NCBI RefSeq assembly: GCF_002368335.1
Contig: NZ_AP018288.1
Span: 6,140,831-6,204,830, forward strand
DNA: 64,000 nt
DNA from: Nostoc sp. NIES-4103
Lineage (GTDB): Bacteria; Cyanobacteriota; Cyanobacteriia; Cyanobacteriales; Nostocaceae
Direction: 5' to 3'
The stretch's first letter is position 1. The number at the start of each line of letters is the position of its first letter. This document shows positions 54,370 to 63,849 of this stretch, piece after piece. Position numbers and translations under genes: made by a program. The notes under the pieces were generated by a model. It saw only the letters and a list, made by a program, of their open reading frames with translations, was not told the DNA's origin and did no database searches.

Positions 54370-57228
54370 ATGTCTGCTAATTCTCTGCCTGAAGGTGCTG
54401 CCACTTGGCATAGTTTGGAAGTTGATAAAGCGCTGAACCTGCTTGATAGTAACGCAGACCAAGGCTTAACACCCCAAGAAGTTGAACAGCGGTTGCAGAA
54501 ATACGGCCCGAACGAACTAGAAGAAAGTGCTGGTCGCAACGCTTGGGAAATTCTGCTGGATCAGTTCAAGAACATAATGTTGTTGATGCTGATTGCTGTG
54601 GCTTTTATTTCTGGGTTTTTAGACTTTATGTCTTGGCGGGCGGGCGAACTGAAGCCTGGTGAAGTGCCATTCAAAGACACCATCGCCATTTTAGCCATTG
54701 TTATCCTCAATGGCATACTCGGCTACGTCCAAGAAAGCCGGGCTGAAAAAGCCCTCGCCGCGTTGAAACAACTGGCCTCTCCGTTGGTGCGAGTGATTCG
54801 TGACCGTAGAGTAGTGGAAGTAGCAGCCAAAGAACTAGTTCCGGGCGATGTCATGCTGCTGGAAGCTGGGGTACAGATAGCCGCAGATGGGCGTTTAATC
54901 GAAGCTTCTAATTTACAAGTGCGAGAATCAGCACTGACGGGCGAAGCCGAAGCTGTAAACAAGCAAGCAACCCTAGTTTTACCAGAAGAAACAGATTTAG
55001 GCGATCGCATTAATTTAGTTTTTCAAGGAACAGAAGTTGTCCAAGGAAGAGCGAAGGTTCTGGTAAGCAACACCGGGATGCGAACCGAACTAGGCAAAAT
55101 TGCTGCCATGTTGCAGTCGGTGGATAGTGAACCGACTCCTTTGCAACAGCGGATGACTCAATTGGGCAACGTTTTGGTGACGGGTTCTTTGATTCTTGTA
55201 GCGATCGTCGTTGTTGGTGGTGTCATCCAGACCAGAGGTTTTAGCAACCTCAGAGAACTGTTGGAAGTTTCTTTGAGTATGGCGGTTGCTGTGGTGCCAG
55301 AAGGTTTACCCGCCGTAATTACCGTTACCCTCGCACTGGGAACCCAGCGGATGGTACGCCGCAATGCCTTAATTCGCAAACTCCCAGCAGTGGAAACCTT
55401 GGGTTCTGTCACCACCATTTGTTCTGATAAAACCGGCACTTTGACTCAGAACAAAATGGTGGTACAGTCAGTTTACACCGACACCAAATCCTTTCGTGTC
55501 ACTGGAGAAGGTTATGCTCCCACGGGAGATTTTCAATTAGATAATCAAAAAATTCCCGTAGAGTCACATCCAGACATCTTGGCCTTGTTAGTCGCCTGTG
55601 CCGTTTGTAATGATTCCGTGCTGCAAAAAGAAAAAGGCGAATGGGCGATTCTGGGAGATCCTACAGAAGGTGCATTGCTGACACTGGCGGGTAAAGCAGG
55701 TATTGAGAAAGACCAATGGAATAGTAAATTACCCCGAGTTGGGGAATTTCCTTTTTCCTCAGAACGCAAACGCATGAGCGTGATTTGTCGAGTCGAGCAA
55801 GTTGCCACAGGTGAACCATCTTTGAGCGCAGTTGACCCCGCGATCGCTGGGCTAGTGCAATCGCAAGCGTACTTAATGTTTACCAAAGGTTCACCAGAGA
55901 TAGTCTTGTCACGTTGCACTCAGATTTATTTAGGCGATCACCCAACGCCCCTCACAGAAGAGCAACGCCAAAAGATTTTGGCAGAAAATGACCAAATGGC
56001 AAGTAAAGGTTTGCGGGTGTTAGGTTTTGCTTTTAAACCCCTGACCGAAATTCCCCCAGAAGGGTCAGACGAAACATCCGAGGAAGATTTGGTATGGCTG
56101 GGATTGGTGGGAATGCTAGATGCACCACGCCCAGAAGTCAGGGCAGCAGTCCAAGAATGTCGGGAAGCAGGGATTCGCCCAGTGATGATTACTGGCGACC
56201 ACCAATTAACTGCAAGAGCAATTGCTACCGATTTAGGTATTGCCCAAGCAGGCGATCGCGTTTTGACAGGTCAAGAATTGCAACGCATGAGTGACCAAGA
56301 ACTAGAGCAAAATGTGGACTTGGTGAGCATTTATGCTAGGGTCGCCCCAGAACACAAACTGCGAATTGTGCAAGCACTGCAACGTCGAGGCAGATTTGTA
56401 GCCATGACAGGCGATGGTGTCAACGATGCCCCAGCCATTAAACAAGCTGACATCGGTATTGCAATGGGTGTTACTGGTACTGATGTCAGTAAAGAAGCTA
56501 GTGACATGGTACTACTTGATGACAACTTCGCCACCATTGTCGCCGCCACTAAGGAAGGTCGAGTAGTATACACCAATATCCGCCGCTTTATTAAATACAT
56601 TTTGGGTAGTAACATTGGCGAAGTCCTCACAATTGCCGCCGCGCCCTTAATTGGCTTGGGAGGCGTTCCCCTGACCCCGTTGCAAATTCTGTGGATGAAT
56701 TTGGTGACAGACGGTTTACCAGCCCTGGCGTTGGCTGTGGAACCCCCAGAACCAGATGTGATGAAGCGTCCACCTTTTAGTCCTAGGGAAAGTATTTTTG
56801 CTAGGGGCTTGGGTTCTTATATGGTTCGCATTGGTATCATCTTTGCCATTATCAGCATTTCGTTGATGGCCTGGGCTTACAACCATACCCATGCAGCCGG
56901 GTATCAAGGCAACCCCGATGCTTGGAAAACAATGGTGTTTACAACGTTGTGTATTGCCCAAATGGGTCATGCCATAGCCATTCGTTCCAATAATCAACTG
57001 GCTATTGAGATGAATCCCTTCTCCAATCCTTTTGTGTTCGGTGCTGTAGTCGTGACAACGATTTTACAGTTGATGCTAGTTTACGTCCCACCGCTGCGAG
57101 ACTTCTTTGGTACCCACTACCTGACTTTAGAGGAATTGGGGGTTTGTATCGGTTTCAGTGCCTTGATGTTTGTGTGGGTGGAATTGGAAAAGCTATTTTT
57201 GCGGTTTGCGGGCAAGAAGGCTGTCTAG
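54370..57228 (+). CDS. P2A-type cation-transporting ATPase (Ca2+-ATPase-like)
   Basis: 952 residues. N-terminal cation ATPase domain, DKTGTLTQNKMVV with catalytic Asp near 353, PEGLP near 313, TGDGVNDAPAIKQADIGIAMG near 680 and C-terminal membrane helices match the P2A (PacL/PMR1-like) calcium pumps. The usual TGES actuator loop reads TGEA, keeping the essential Glu. Located in the plasma membrane, exporting Ca2+ or possibly Mn2+. Followed 71 nt later by recF with a perfect palindrome between. The metal is inferred from family. Confidence 0.92.
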   Translation: MSANSLPEGAATWHSLEVDKALNLLDSNADQGLTPQEVEQRLQKYGPNELEESAGRNAWEILLDQFKNIMLLMLIAVAFISGFLDFMSWRAGELKPGEVPFKDTIAILAIVILNGILGYVQESRAEKALAALKQLASPLVRVIRDRRVVEVAAKELVPGDVMLLEAGVQIAADGRLIEASNLQVRESALTGEAEAVNKQATLVLPEETDLGDRINLVFQGTEVVQGRAKVLVSNTGMRTELGKIAAMLQSVDSEPTPLQQRMTQLGNVLVTGSLILVAIVVVGGVIQTRGFSNLRELLEVSLSMAVAVVPEGLPAVITVTLALGTQRMVRRNALIRKLPAVETLGSVTTICSDKTGTLTQNKMVVQSVYTDTKSFRVTGEGYAPTGDFQLDNQKIPVESHPDILALLVACAVCNDSVLQKEKGEWAILGDPTEGALLTLAGKAGIEKDQWNSKLPRVGEFPFSSERKRMSVICRVEQVATGEPSLSAVDPAIAGLVQSQAYLMFTKGSPEIVLSRCTQIYLGDHPTPLTEEQRQKILAENDQMASKGLRVLGFAFKPLTEIPPEGSDETSEEDLVWLGLVGMLDAPRPEVRAAVQECREAGIRPVMITGDHQLTARAIATDLGIAQAGDRVLTGQELQRMSDQELEQNVDLVSIYARVAPEHKLRIVQALQRRGRFVAMTGDGVNDAPAIKQADIGIAMGVTGTDVSKEASDMVLLDDNFATIVAATKEGRVVYTNIRRFIKYILGSNIGEVLTIAAAPLIGLGGVPLTPLQILWMNLVTDGLPALALAVEPPEPDVMKRPPFSPRESIFARGLGSYMVRIGIIFAIISISLMAWAYNHTHAAGYQGNPDAWKTMVFTTLCIAQMGHAIAIRSNNQLAIEMNPFSNPFVFGAVVVTTILQLMLVYVPPLRDFFGTHYLTLEELGVCIGFSALMFVWVELEKLFLRFAGKKAV

Positions 57229-57229
57229 A

Positions 57230-57289
57230 AATTAAAAATTAAAAATTAAAATTGGGGAATTCCCCAATTTTAATTTTTAATTTTTAATT
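57230..57289. terminator. Perfect 60-nt palindrome between P-ATPase and recF
   Basis: A 30-bp uninterrupted stem centred on GGGGAATTCCCC, the outer parts being AAAAATT/AATTTTT repeats, followed by CTTTTTTTT. Acts as an intrinsic terminator of the ATPase gene, leaving 10 nt before the recF ATG. Confidence 0.85.
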
Positions 57290-57298
57290 CTTTTTTTT

Positions 57299-58435
57299 AT
57301 GTATTTAAAAAACATTCACCTAAGACAGTTTCGCAATTACCAAGAGCAAAAGGTTGAATTTACTGCTGCTAAAACAATTTTGGTAGGTAATAATGCTCAG
57401 GGAAAGTCGAATTTGTTGGAGGCGGTGGAGTTGTTGGCGACATTGCGATCGCACCGCATGGCACGTGATCGCGATTTAGTCAAAGAAGGAGAAGCGATCG
57501 CTCAAATTCATGCCACCCTAGAACGACAAACTGGCATCAGTGACTTAACTTTAACTCTTCGTCGCAATGGTCGCCGTAGTGTTGCCCTCAATGGTGAGTC
57601 TCTACGGCGACAAATGGACTTTCTCGGTGTGCTGAATGCAGTGCAGTTTTCCAGCTTAGATTTAGAACTAGTACGCGGTGGCCCTGAAGGTCGCCGCAAT
57701 TGGCTAGATACGCTGTTAATTCAACTTGAACCAGTTTATGCTCACATTTTGCAGCAATATAACCATGTATTACGCCAACGCAACGCCTTTCTAAAAAAAT
57801 ATCAAGACTCGGCAGGAGCGCAAGGCTTTGCGCCTCTACATCAGGAACTTGCTGTGTGGGATGCACAATTAGCGACTACAGGTACAAGGGTAATTAGAAG
57901 ACGCGATCGGGCTATCCAAAGATTAGCTCCCATTGCAGCAGCTTGGCACGCCAATATCAGTGGCAGTACAGAAGTTTTACAAATCAAGTATGCGCCTAAT
58001 GTTCCTTTGGAAAAAAACCAACCAGAAGAAGTCCAGCAAGCGTTTTTAACAAAAATTCAACAAAGAGCCGTTGCTGAGTCGTACAGAGGTATTACCCTTG
58101 TGGGGCCCCATCGCGACGAAGTAGAATTAGCTATTAACCAAACACCCGCTCGTCAATACGGTTCTCAAGGTCAGCAACGAACTTTAGTACTAGCCTTGAA
58201 ACTAGCAGAATTACAACTAATTGAAGAAGTCGTAAAAGAACCGCCACTACTGTTGCTTGATGATGTCTTGGCTGAATTAGACCCATCCCGCCAAAATCAA
58301 TTATTAGATACCATTCAAGACCGTTTTCAAACCCTAATTACTACTACTCACCTGAGTTCTTTTGATTCCCAATGGTTGAATTCTTCCCAAATTCTTTTTG
58401 TTAAGGCAGGAGAAATATCAACCGATAGTTATTAG
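57299..58435 (+). CDS. recF: DNA replication and repair protein RecF
   Basis: 378 residues. Walker A GNNAQGKSN near 31, signature YGSQGQQRTLVLALKLAE near 292 and Walker B LLLLDDVLAELDP near 318 are intact, with the RecF-specific GGPEGRRNWLD and the N-terminal MYLKNIHLRQFRNY. Binds gapped DNA with RecO/RecR to load RecA. Directly preceded by a palindrome with a T run so its promoter must be within or upstream of that hairpin or transcription must read through. No dnaA/dnaN linkage in this window. Confidence 0.95.
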   Translation: MYLKNIHLRQFRNYQEQKVEFTAAKTILVGNNAQGKSNLLEAVELLATLRSHRMARDRDLVKEGEAIAQIHATLERQTGISDLTLTLRRNGRRSVALNGESLRRQMDFLGVLNAVQFSSLDLELVRGGPEGRRNWLDTLLIQLEPVYAHILQQYNHVLRQRNAFLKKYQDSAGAQGFAPLHQELAVWDAQLATTGTRVIRRRDRAIQRLAPIAAAWHANISGSTEVLQIKYAPNVPLEKNQPEEVQQAFLTKIQQRAVAESYRGITLVGPHRDEVELAINQTPARQYGSQGQQRTLVLALKLAELQLIEEVVKEPPLLLLDDVLAELDPSRQNQLLDTIQDRFQTLITTTHLSSFDSQWLNSSQILFVKAGEISTDSY

Positions 58436-58541
58436 TCATTAGTCATTAGTCATTAGTCATTAATCATTTGTCATTTGGGACTTCCAAGTCAAAAAATATT
58501 CCATTGTTCACAGTCATCAGTCAACAGTAATAAATTAATGA
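58436..58541. repeat. Tandem AGTCATT heptamers
   Basis: TAGTCATT units repeat about five times from 58431 to 58465, overlapping the recF stop codon, then degenerate copies. Confidence 0.85.
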
Positions 58542-59000
58542 CTAATTTGCTTTTTCTATTCTTTTAAAAAGGTGGAGAACTATAAAAGTCAGGAAAGCCG
58601 CAATCAATCCTAACTGCCATAAACCAAACCCAGCAGCAATTCCTAAACCAGCCGAAACCCAAATAGATGCAGCAGATGTGAGTCCGTGAATTTCAAGTCG
58701 CTGTGATGTTTGGGAAGATTGGCGGACAATTTCTCCAGCACCAAGAAATCCAACACCAGCTGCAATCCCTTGAATCACACGGCTGAGAGTATCAGCATCT
58801 GGTTGTAGCGGGCCTATTTGCAGAGGTATGACAGTGAACACAGCACAACCAAGGCAAACCAGCATATGAGTTCTTAAACCTGCTGGTTTGTGCTTCAACT
58901 GGCGTTCTGTTCCAATAATCGCCCCAAGCAGCAAAGCAAGGCAAAGCCTGAAGAGGATATTCAGAAAATCATTAGGTGCAAGATAGTAAGTGTTTAACAA
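58542..59000 (-). CDS. MgtC/SapB family membrane protein
   Basis: 152 residues, four or five membrane helices. FRLCLALLLGAIIGTERQLK (about 15-34) with the conserved ExxR, KPAGLRTHMLVCLGCAVFTV and AGVGFLGAGEIVRQ are MgtC-family signatures. Members support growth under magnesium limitation in pathogens; the role in cyanobacteria is unclear. Stands alone, convergent with recF across heptamer repeats. Confidence 0.9.
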   Translation of the reverse strand: MLNTYYLAPNDFLNILFRLCLALLLGAIIGTERQLKHKPAGLRTHMLVCLGCAVFTVIPLQIGPLQPDADTLSRVIQGIAAGVGFLGAGEIVRQSSQTSQRLEIHGLTSAASIWVSAGLGIAAGFGLWQLGLIAAFLTFIVLHLFKRIEKAN

Positions 59001-59784
59001 TGTTGGTTCACAGACAAAGTACTAAGTCCTACCGTTGATTGGTAGTATAGTTACCAAAATTATCCTGATATGATGAATTTTACTACAAAATCCTACCTAG
59101 CATTTGGCTTGAAAATAATTGAGAATACTTTGTTTATTGAGAAAATCATTTTCTGTAATATTTGGCTCATCTACTCAAAATAATTTTTTGCAAAAATATA
59201 TAAAATTTCACTTATAATTTATTTCAATATTAATAGGACTTACGCGCAAGTGTCATGTTTTTTCGTTTGGGTTGTCAAAAGGAGCCAGTCGTGTAGGCGG
59301 GTTTCCCGACTTGAACGAACTGGCTTTCAAAAGTCAAAAGTCCAAAAAACCTGATTTTTGACCCAGTACTCTTGACTATTGACTGCCATCGCAGAAAATA
59401 CTTGTGCCAGTTGCGTAAGTCCTGATTAATTAACTCTAGCAGCAGCGGGGGTCAACTCTATTTAAGGCTCTTCAAGACTAAAAAATGATTATTGCTTAAT
59501 ATCTTAGGTCAAATTTTTAGATTTAAGCAGATACTCAAATATATGAATGTAAGATGCCTTTTCAAATATGCAGTTAGGGTTAATGAATGAAAAATATTAG
59601 GGAAAAAAGGAGTGAAATATAGCCATAAACAATGTAATGAGTAATTAATCGAGAACTAAATCACAAAAACTAAACTTTAATGGTATAAGCTGCTTCTGGC
59701 AGACATTCACTAGATGAGATCTCAGAAGTGGGCAAGAGAATATGCTTGTAGTGGCAAACTGATAAATCACAATTAACAAATTGA
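59001..59784. other. Intergenic region with a MITE
   Basis: Holds the MITE-like copy at 59235-59423. The remaining 360 nt upstream of the PEP-synthase-like gene are AT-rich with no gene. Confidence 0.6.
59235..59423. mobile_element. MITE-like element, AGGACTTACGCA family, 189 bp copy
   Basis: Ends AGGACTTACGCGCAAGTGTC and GCCAGTTGCGTAAGTCCT. Reverse-complemented, it aligns end to end with 20978-21166 at equal length. Carries the 44-nt module at about 59281-59324. Confidence 0.85.
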
Positions 59785-62253
59785 GTGGATAAACTCTACT
59801 GGCTTGATCAAATTAAACCGCTAGACCGTACTAAGGTAGGTGACAAAGCATTCTATTTAAGCAGAATCATGCAGCATGGCTATCCGGTGATGCCTGGTTT
59901 TGTAGTTTCAGCAGACGTTTTGCGGGAATTCTTAGAAACTCTCAACAGTTCAGAGTCATTAGTTGCAGATTTACCCTATTCTTCATTGCACCTAGACATA
60001 GCCAATTGGCGTCAACTTCAGCAAGTGGCTATCCGCTTGCGTCAAGAAATCATGACAGCAAATGTACCACCTCAGTGGGTGAGTACCATTTTTCAAGCAG
60101 CTCAGCAATGGCAAGCTAATTATTTGATTTTGCGTCCAACACTCGCATTATCGACGGTGATACCAGGTTTTGGGAATACTTCTGGTTTATTAGAATCAAT
60201 CTTTTGCCCCTGTAATGAAGAAGCGATCGCAAAAGCATTAAAACAAACTTGGAACCAACTATTTCGTGCTAGAAGTCTAGTGTATTGGCAACGTTTGGGA
60301 ATTAGCCTGCAACAAATTAATTTAGCAGTGTTAGTGCAACCAGTTTACAACGCGATCGCTAGCGGCTTACTTAGTGCTAATTCTTCGGGATGGAAAATCG
60401 AAGCTACATGGGGATTAGGAGTAGCCATAACCCAAGGTGATGTACTACCAGATGCATACTACATCCAACGCGACACAGGAGTTGTATTAGAGAGACATCT
60501 GGGCAATAAAATGCTGGCTTATCGTCTTAAAGATGCTCTGTCTGTAGATACTTCAGAATCTATACCTCAGCAAGTAGCAACAATAGTAGATAATACTGAT
60601 ATATTAGCTGATGTTGTTGAGGAAGCTCAACAAAAACAGTACGCTTTACAGGAAGAATACCTACAACAATTAATCACTCTGGGAAATCAACTTGTGAGTG
60701 AACTAGGTAAAAACTTTACCATTAAGTGGACTATCTCTGAGCAAACCCCAGTCAATCCAGTTTTGCGGCCTTCAGGGGTAACTTCGGAAGTTACCCCACA
60801 GGAGAACCAGTCTGCAAAGCTGACTCTTGGTGACTTATGTTCTCAAGGCCCTGCCTTGAAAACACCTGCACGTGATTGGCTCCCCAATCTCTATTTGACA
60901 CAAGTTAGTAGCCCGCAATCAGCAATTCCCGATTTACAGTTTATTAAAGGACTAGGTGCAGCAGCAGGACGTGTGGCAGCGACTGCTTATGTGATTGTCA
61001 ATTCTCAACACAGACCAGAACAGATACCCAAGGGAGTAATTTTAGTAGTATCAACAATTACACCAGATTGGTTACCGATATTGCAGGAAGTTGTGGGTAT
61101 TGTTACGCAGCAGGGGGGATTGACCAGCCATGCAGCAATTCTCGCTAGAGAATTGGGCATCCCAGCAGTAGTAAGTGCAGCAGATGCTACAGTACTAATT
61201 GAAAACGGTGAAAGATTGCTTGTTGATGGTGATAGAGGCGAAGTTTATCGTATCAAAAAAGACTTAGCATACACAAAGGCAGAGGGCGAGAATTATGAAC
61301 TGAATTCTCACAATAACCCCATTACTCCATCCCCCCATGCTCTTATTACCCCTAATTTACCTATGATTGCCACCCAGCTGTTGGTTAACTTGAGTCAGCC
61401 CAGCTTGATAGAGCAAGCGCAAAGCTTACCTGTGGATGGGGTAGGATTGTTGCGATCAGAGCTAATGCTCTTAGGTACACTCAAAGGAAAACATCCCCAT
61501 AGTTGGCTAATGGATGGGCGAAAAGGAGAATTGTTAGAGCAATGGTGTGAGCGGATCATGGAGTTTGCTCGTGCTTTTGCACCACGACCAATATTTTACC
61601 GCTCTTTAGATTGGCGATCGCATGAGTTGTCATCATCAACTCATAGCCTGCATTCGATGCTAGGCGATCGCGGTACCTTCAGCTACGTCAGCAATCCCGC
61701 AGTTTTTGAGTTGGAACTGACAGCTTTAGCAACCGTACAAAAAGCAGGCTACAGCAACCTTCACCTCTTGTTACCTTTTGTTCGCAGTGTCAGCGAATTT
61801 TCCTTTTGTCGGCAAAAAGTTGAGCAAGCAGGGTTAACGCAAATCCCACAGTTTCAATTGTGGATTATGGCAGAAGTACCAAGTGTGTTATTCTTGCTAC
61901 CAGAATATGTCAAAGCAGGCGTAGCCGGGATTTCTATTGGCAGCAATGACTTAACACAACTACTATTGGGAGTAGATCGAGAACAAGGACAACTGACAAA
62001 AGTATTTAACGAACGTCATCCGGCGGTAATGGGTGCGATCGCCCAACTGATCCAAATGGCTAAAACTGCGGGGATACCATGTTCAATCTGCGGTCAAGCA
62101 CCAGCAATTTATCCAGAAATGATCGAGCAACTAGTGCAATGGGGCATTACTTCCATTTCTGTGGAACCCGAAGCAGTTGAGCGAACATATCAAGCGATCG
62201 CCCGTGCTGAACAACGCTTAATTTTAGAAGCAGCCCGACGCAAATTTCAATAA
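59785..62253 (+). CDS. Phosphoenolpyruvate synthase-like protein
   Basis: 822 residues from a GTG start. N-terminal ATP-grasp PPDK_N domain (about 1-320: KVGDKAFYLSRIM, ESIFCPCNEEAI), central phosphohistidine domain TQQGGLTSHAAILARELGIPAV (His near 453), and C-terminal PEP barrel (LLRSELMLLGTLK, SIGSNDLTQLLLGVDRE, CSICGQAPAIYPE with the catalytic Cys). The family makes PEP from pyruvate and ATP. A linker near 320-360 contains a perfect palindrome in frame. Its TAA stop overlaps the end of a MITE-like element. Confidence 0.85.
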   Translation: MDKLYWLDQIKPLDRTKVGDKAFYLSRIMQHGYPVMPGFVVSADVLREFLETLNSSESLVADLPYSSLHLDIANWRQLQQVAIRLRQEIMTANVPPQWVSTIFQAAQQWQANYLILRPTLALSTVIPGFGNTSGLLESIFCPCNEEAIAKALKQTWNQLFRARSLVYWQRLGISLQQINLAVLVQPVYNAIASGLLSANSSGWKIEATWGLGVAITQGDVLPDAYYIQRDTGVVLERHLGNKMLAYRLKDALSVDTSESIPQQVATIVDNTDILADVVEEAQQKQYALQEEYLQQLITLGNQLVSELGKNFTIKWTISEQTPVNPVLRPSGVTSEVTPQENQSAKLTLGDLCSQGPALKTPARDWLPNLYLTQVSSPQSAIPDLQFIKGLGAAAGRVAATAYVIVNSQHRPEQIPKGVILVVSTITPDWLPILQEVVGIVTQQGGLTSHAAILARELGIPAVVSAADATVLIENGERLLVDGDRGEVYRIKKDLAYTKAEGENYELNSHNNPITPSPHALITPNLPMIATQLLVNLSQPSLIEQAQSLPVDGVGLLRSELMLLGTLKGKHPHSWLMDGRKGELLEQWCERIMEFARAFAPRPIFYRSLDWRSHELSSSTHSLHSMLGDRGTFSYVSNPAVFELELTALATVQKAGYSNLHLLLPFVRSVSEFSFCRQKVEQAGLTQIPQFQLWIMAEVPSVLFLLPEYVKAGVAGISIGSNDLTQLLLGVDREQGQLTKVFNERHPAVMGAIAQLIQMAKTAGIPCSICGQAPAIYPEMIEQLVQWGITSISVEPEAVERTYQAIARAEQRLILEAARRKFQ
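60775..60797. repeat. In-frame palindrome in PEP-synthase-like gene
   Basis: GGGGTAACTTC is followed by G and GAAGTTACCCC, an 11-bp perfect stem with a 1-nt centre, encoding part of SGVTSEVTPQEN at about residues 330-342, a domain linker. Confidence 0.75.
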
Positions 62254-62406
62254 TTAACCTCGGTTCGGGTTAAGAAGATTTTATCGAACCACAGAGGCAC
62301 AGAGATCACAGAGTTATGAGAGTTTGAGAGATATTTTGCTTAAGTTTTAGGAGTTTCAGCCAACGATAGAATCAAGGTTTGGGGTTATCCCGAACTCAGG
62401 TTAATT
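62252..62406. mobile_element. MITE-like element with AATTAACCT ends (155 bp)
   Basis: Left end AATTAACCTCGGTTCGGGTT (62252-62271) and right end AACTCAGGTTAATT (62393-62406), preceded by TATCCCG, are imperfect inverted repeats (AATTAACCTgaGTTCGGGaTA). The interior 62286-62331 matches the interior of the element at 63487-63578. It supplies the stop region of the PEP-synthase-like gene. Confidence 0.7.
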
Positions 62407-62449
62407 ACTTCAGGTATCCTTTATCTTGACCTATCAAAAATGGTATGAC

Positions 62450-63385
62450 TTAAGTTTTCTCTACTCTCAGCAAATCTTGTTTAAGTTGCTGACAAGTCTT
62501 TTCAATTGCATCTATACTGCCTGGATTCACCAATCCATAATAGTTAAAACTATAGACTCGATTATTTTTAGTCGCTTGTAATTGCTGCCAAAAACCTTCC
62601 TTTTTAAAGGATTCTAAAACTGAGGTTTCTGAACTACCTTGTGGGGTATTGACCACAATAATTACCTCTGGATTCGCTTCTATAACTTTCTCAGCCGATA
62701 GCGTCACATATCCACCAATTGGACTTTGAGCTTGTAATTCTGCTGCCAGATTTTTAGCTTGAAATTGTGTTAATAAATCTCCAGCCCAGCTGTTTTTATT
62801 GGGTGCTAAAATTGGTTGACGGCTAACCAGCACTAATGTAGAGTAACTTTCTTTTGGCTGAGTAGGTAAAAAATTTTTATAACGATTTAACAAAGGCTGA
62901 GGATCAGCATTAATTAACTGAGCAATTTTAATAGTAACTTCTTCCAAAGATTTCCAGCTATTGACTTGGGTAAGAAAAGTAGAAATTCCTAGCTGCTGAA
63001 GTCTTTGAATTGGTTGGCTAGAAAAACCCTCTGCACCAATCACTAAATCAGGTTTGAGGGCAATAATCTTTTCTAAGTTAGGAGAATTCTGCCCTTCACT
63101 CACGCGAGGAATATCATTAAAACGTGGCTCATTTTTAAATAATGTACTACCAGTAATCCCTACAAGCTTTGTTTGATCAAGTTGATAAATAATGTCAGTA
63201 GCCAAAGAGGAAAGGGCTACAACTCTTTTAGCAGATTCCTTTGGTATTTGTTGAGAGTTAGTATTAGGGCTTTTCGTAGCCTCTATCACATTTGCTTGTG
63301 GCTGCTGACTAGTCACATTAGTACATGCTGCTAAAAATATACTCAACAAAACTGCTAAAGCAGATACAATCCAACGACGATACAT
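62450..63385 (-). CDS. Iron-siderophore/B12-type ABC substrate-binding lipoprotein
   Basis: 311 residues. Signal peptide with lipobox LAAC at Cys 21, then a type III periplasmic-binding fold: RVVALSSLATDIIYQLDQTK, IIALKPDLVIGAEGFSSQPI, LQQLGISTFLTQVNSWKSLE, ANPEVIIVVNTPQG and KNNRVYSFNYYGLVNPG. This is the FepB/BtuF fold that delivers siderophores, heme or cobalamin to an inner-membrane ABC permease. No permease or ATPase gene is in view. Leftward, next to the window end region. Confidence 0.85.
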   Translation of the reverse strand: MYRRWIVSALAVLLSIFLAACTNVTSQQPQANVIEATKSPNTNSQQIPKESAKRVVALSSLATDIIYQLDQTKLVGITGSTLFKNEPRFNDIPRVSEGQNSPNLEKIIALKPDLVIGAEGFSSQPIQRLQQLGISTFLTQVNSWKSLEEVTIKIAQLINADPQPLLNRYKNFLPTQPKESYSTLVLVSRQPILAPNKNSWAGDLLTQFQAKNLAAELQAQSPIGGYVTLSAEKVIEANPEVIIVVNTPQGSSETSVLESFKKEGFWQQLQATKNNRVYSFNYYGLVNPGSIDAIEKTCQQLKQDLLRVEKT

Positions 63386-63486
63386 CTTTAATCTTCCTCG
63401 TAGCTACAGATATCACTTATTCCAGACTTCAAAAACCTTAAAACAGGTGTTTTATACCACATTTCCATGTATAAGTGAAATAATAT

Positions 63487-63578
63487 AGGACTTACGCAAA
63501 AAATCTCTCAAACTCTCATTCCTCCGTGTCCTCTGTGTCTCTGTGGTTCGTTTTTCCATGACCCGTTGCGTAAGTCCT
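63487..63578. mobile_element. MITE-like element, AGGACTTACGCA family, 92 bp copy
   Basis: Ends AGGACTTACGCAA and GTTGCGTAAGTCCT. Interior ACTCTCATTCCTCCGTGTCC and CTCTGTGTCTCTGTGGTTCG also occurs, reversed, inside 62252-62406, which has different ends. Confidence 0.85.
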
Positions 63579-63612
63579 GTAATAAATTGCATAGCAACAA
63601 ATACCTTGTAGA

Positions 63613-63849
63613 GGCGTACAGCTGTCATTGGTGTCAACAATCGTGCAAAACTGATGTCCCGCAAGGAACTGAAGTTCTTGCTGATAAAAAAAGTAATCTA
63701 AAGATTACTAAATATACCGAAAAATCTTTAGTCGTCTTTAGATGACTTGAGCTATTAGCCTTGAACTTTAGTTCAAGGCGGGTTATGAAGCCAGCAATTA
63801 AACCATCCATAGCTTAAGTTGACACCAATGTACAGCTCAGCTGTACGCC
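63613..63849. repeat. Inverted repeat pair bounding about 240 bp
   Basis: GGCGTACAGCTG followed by TCATTGGTGTCAAC (63613-63638) faces GTTGACACCAATG followed by TACAGCTCAGCTGTACGCC (63818-63849). The arms match apart from a duplicated CAGCTG core. Possible MITE remnant. Confidence 0.6.

Noticed and set aside
63452..63664. 70-codon minus-strand frame
   Set aside because: Spans a MITE-like element and has no protein-like features.
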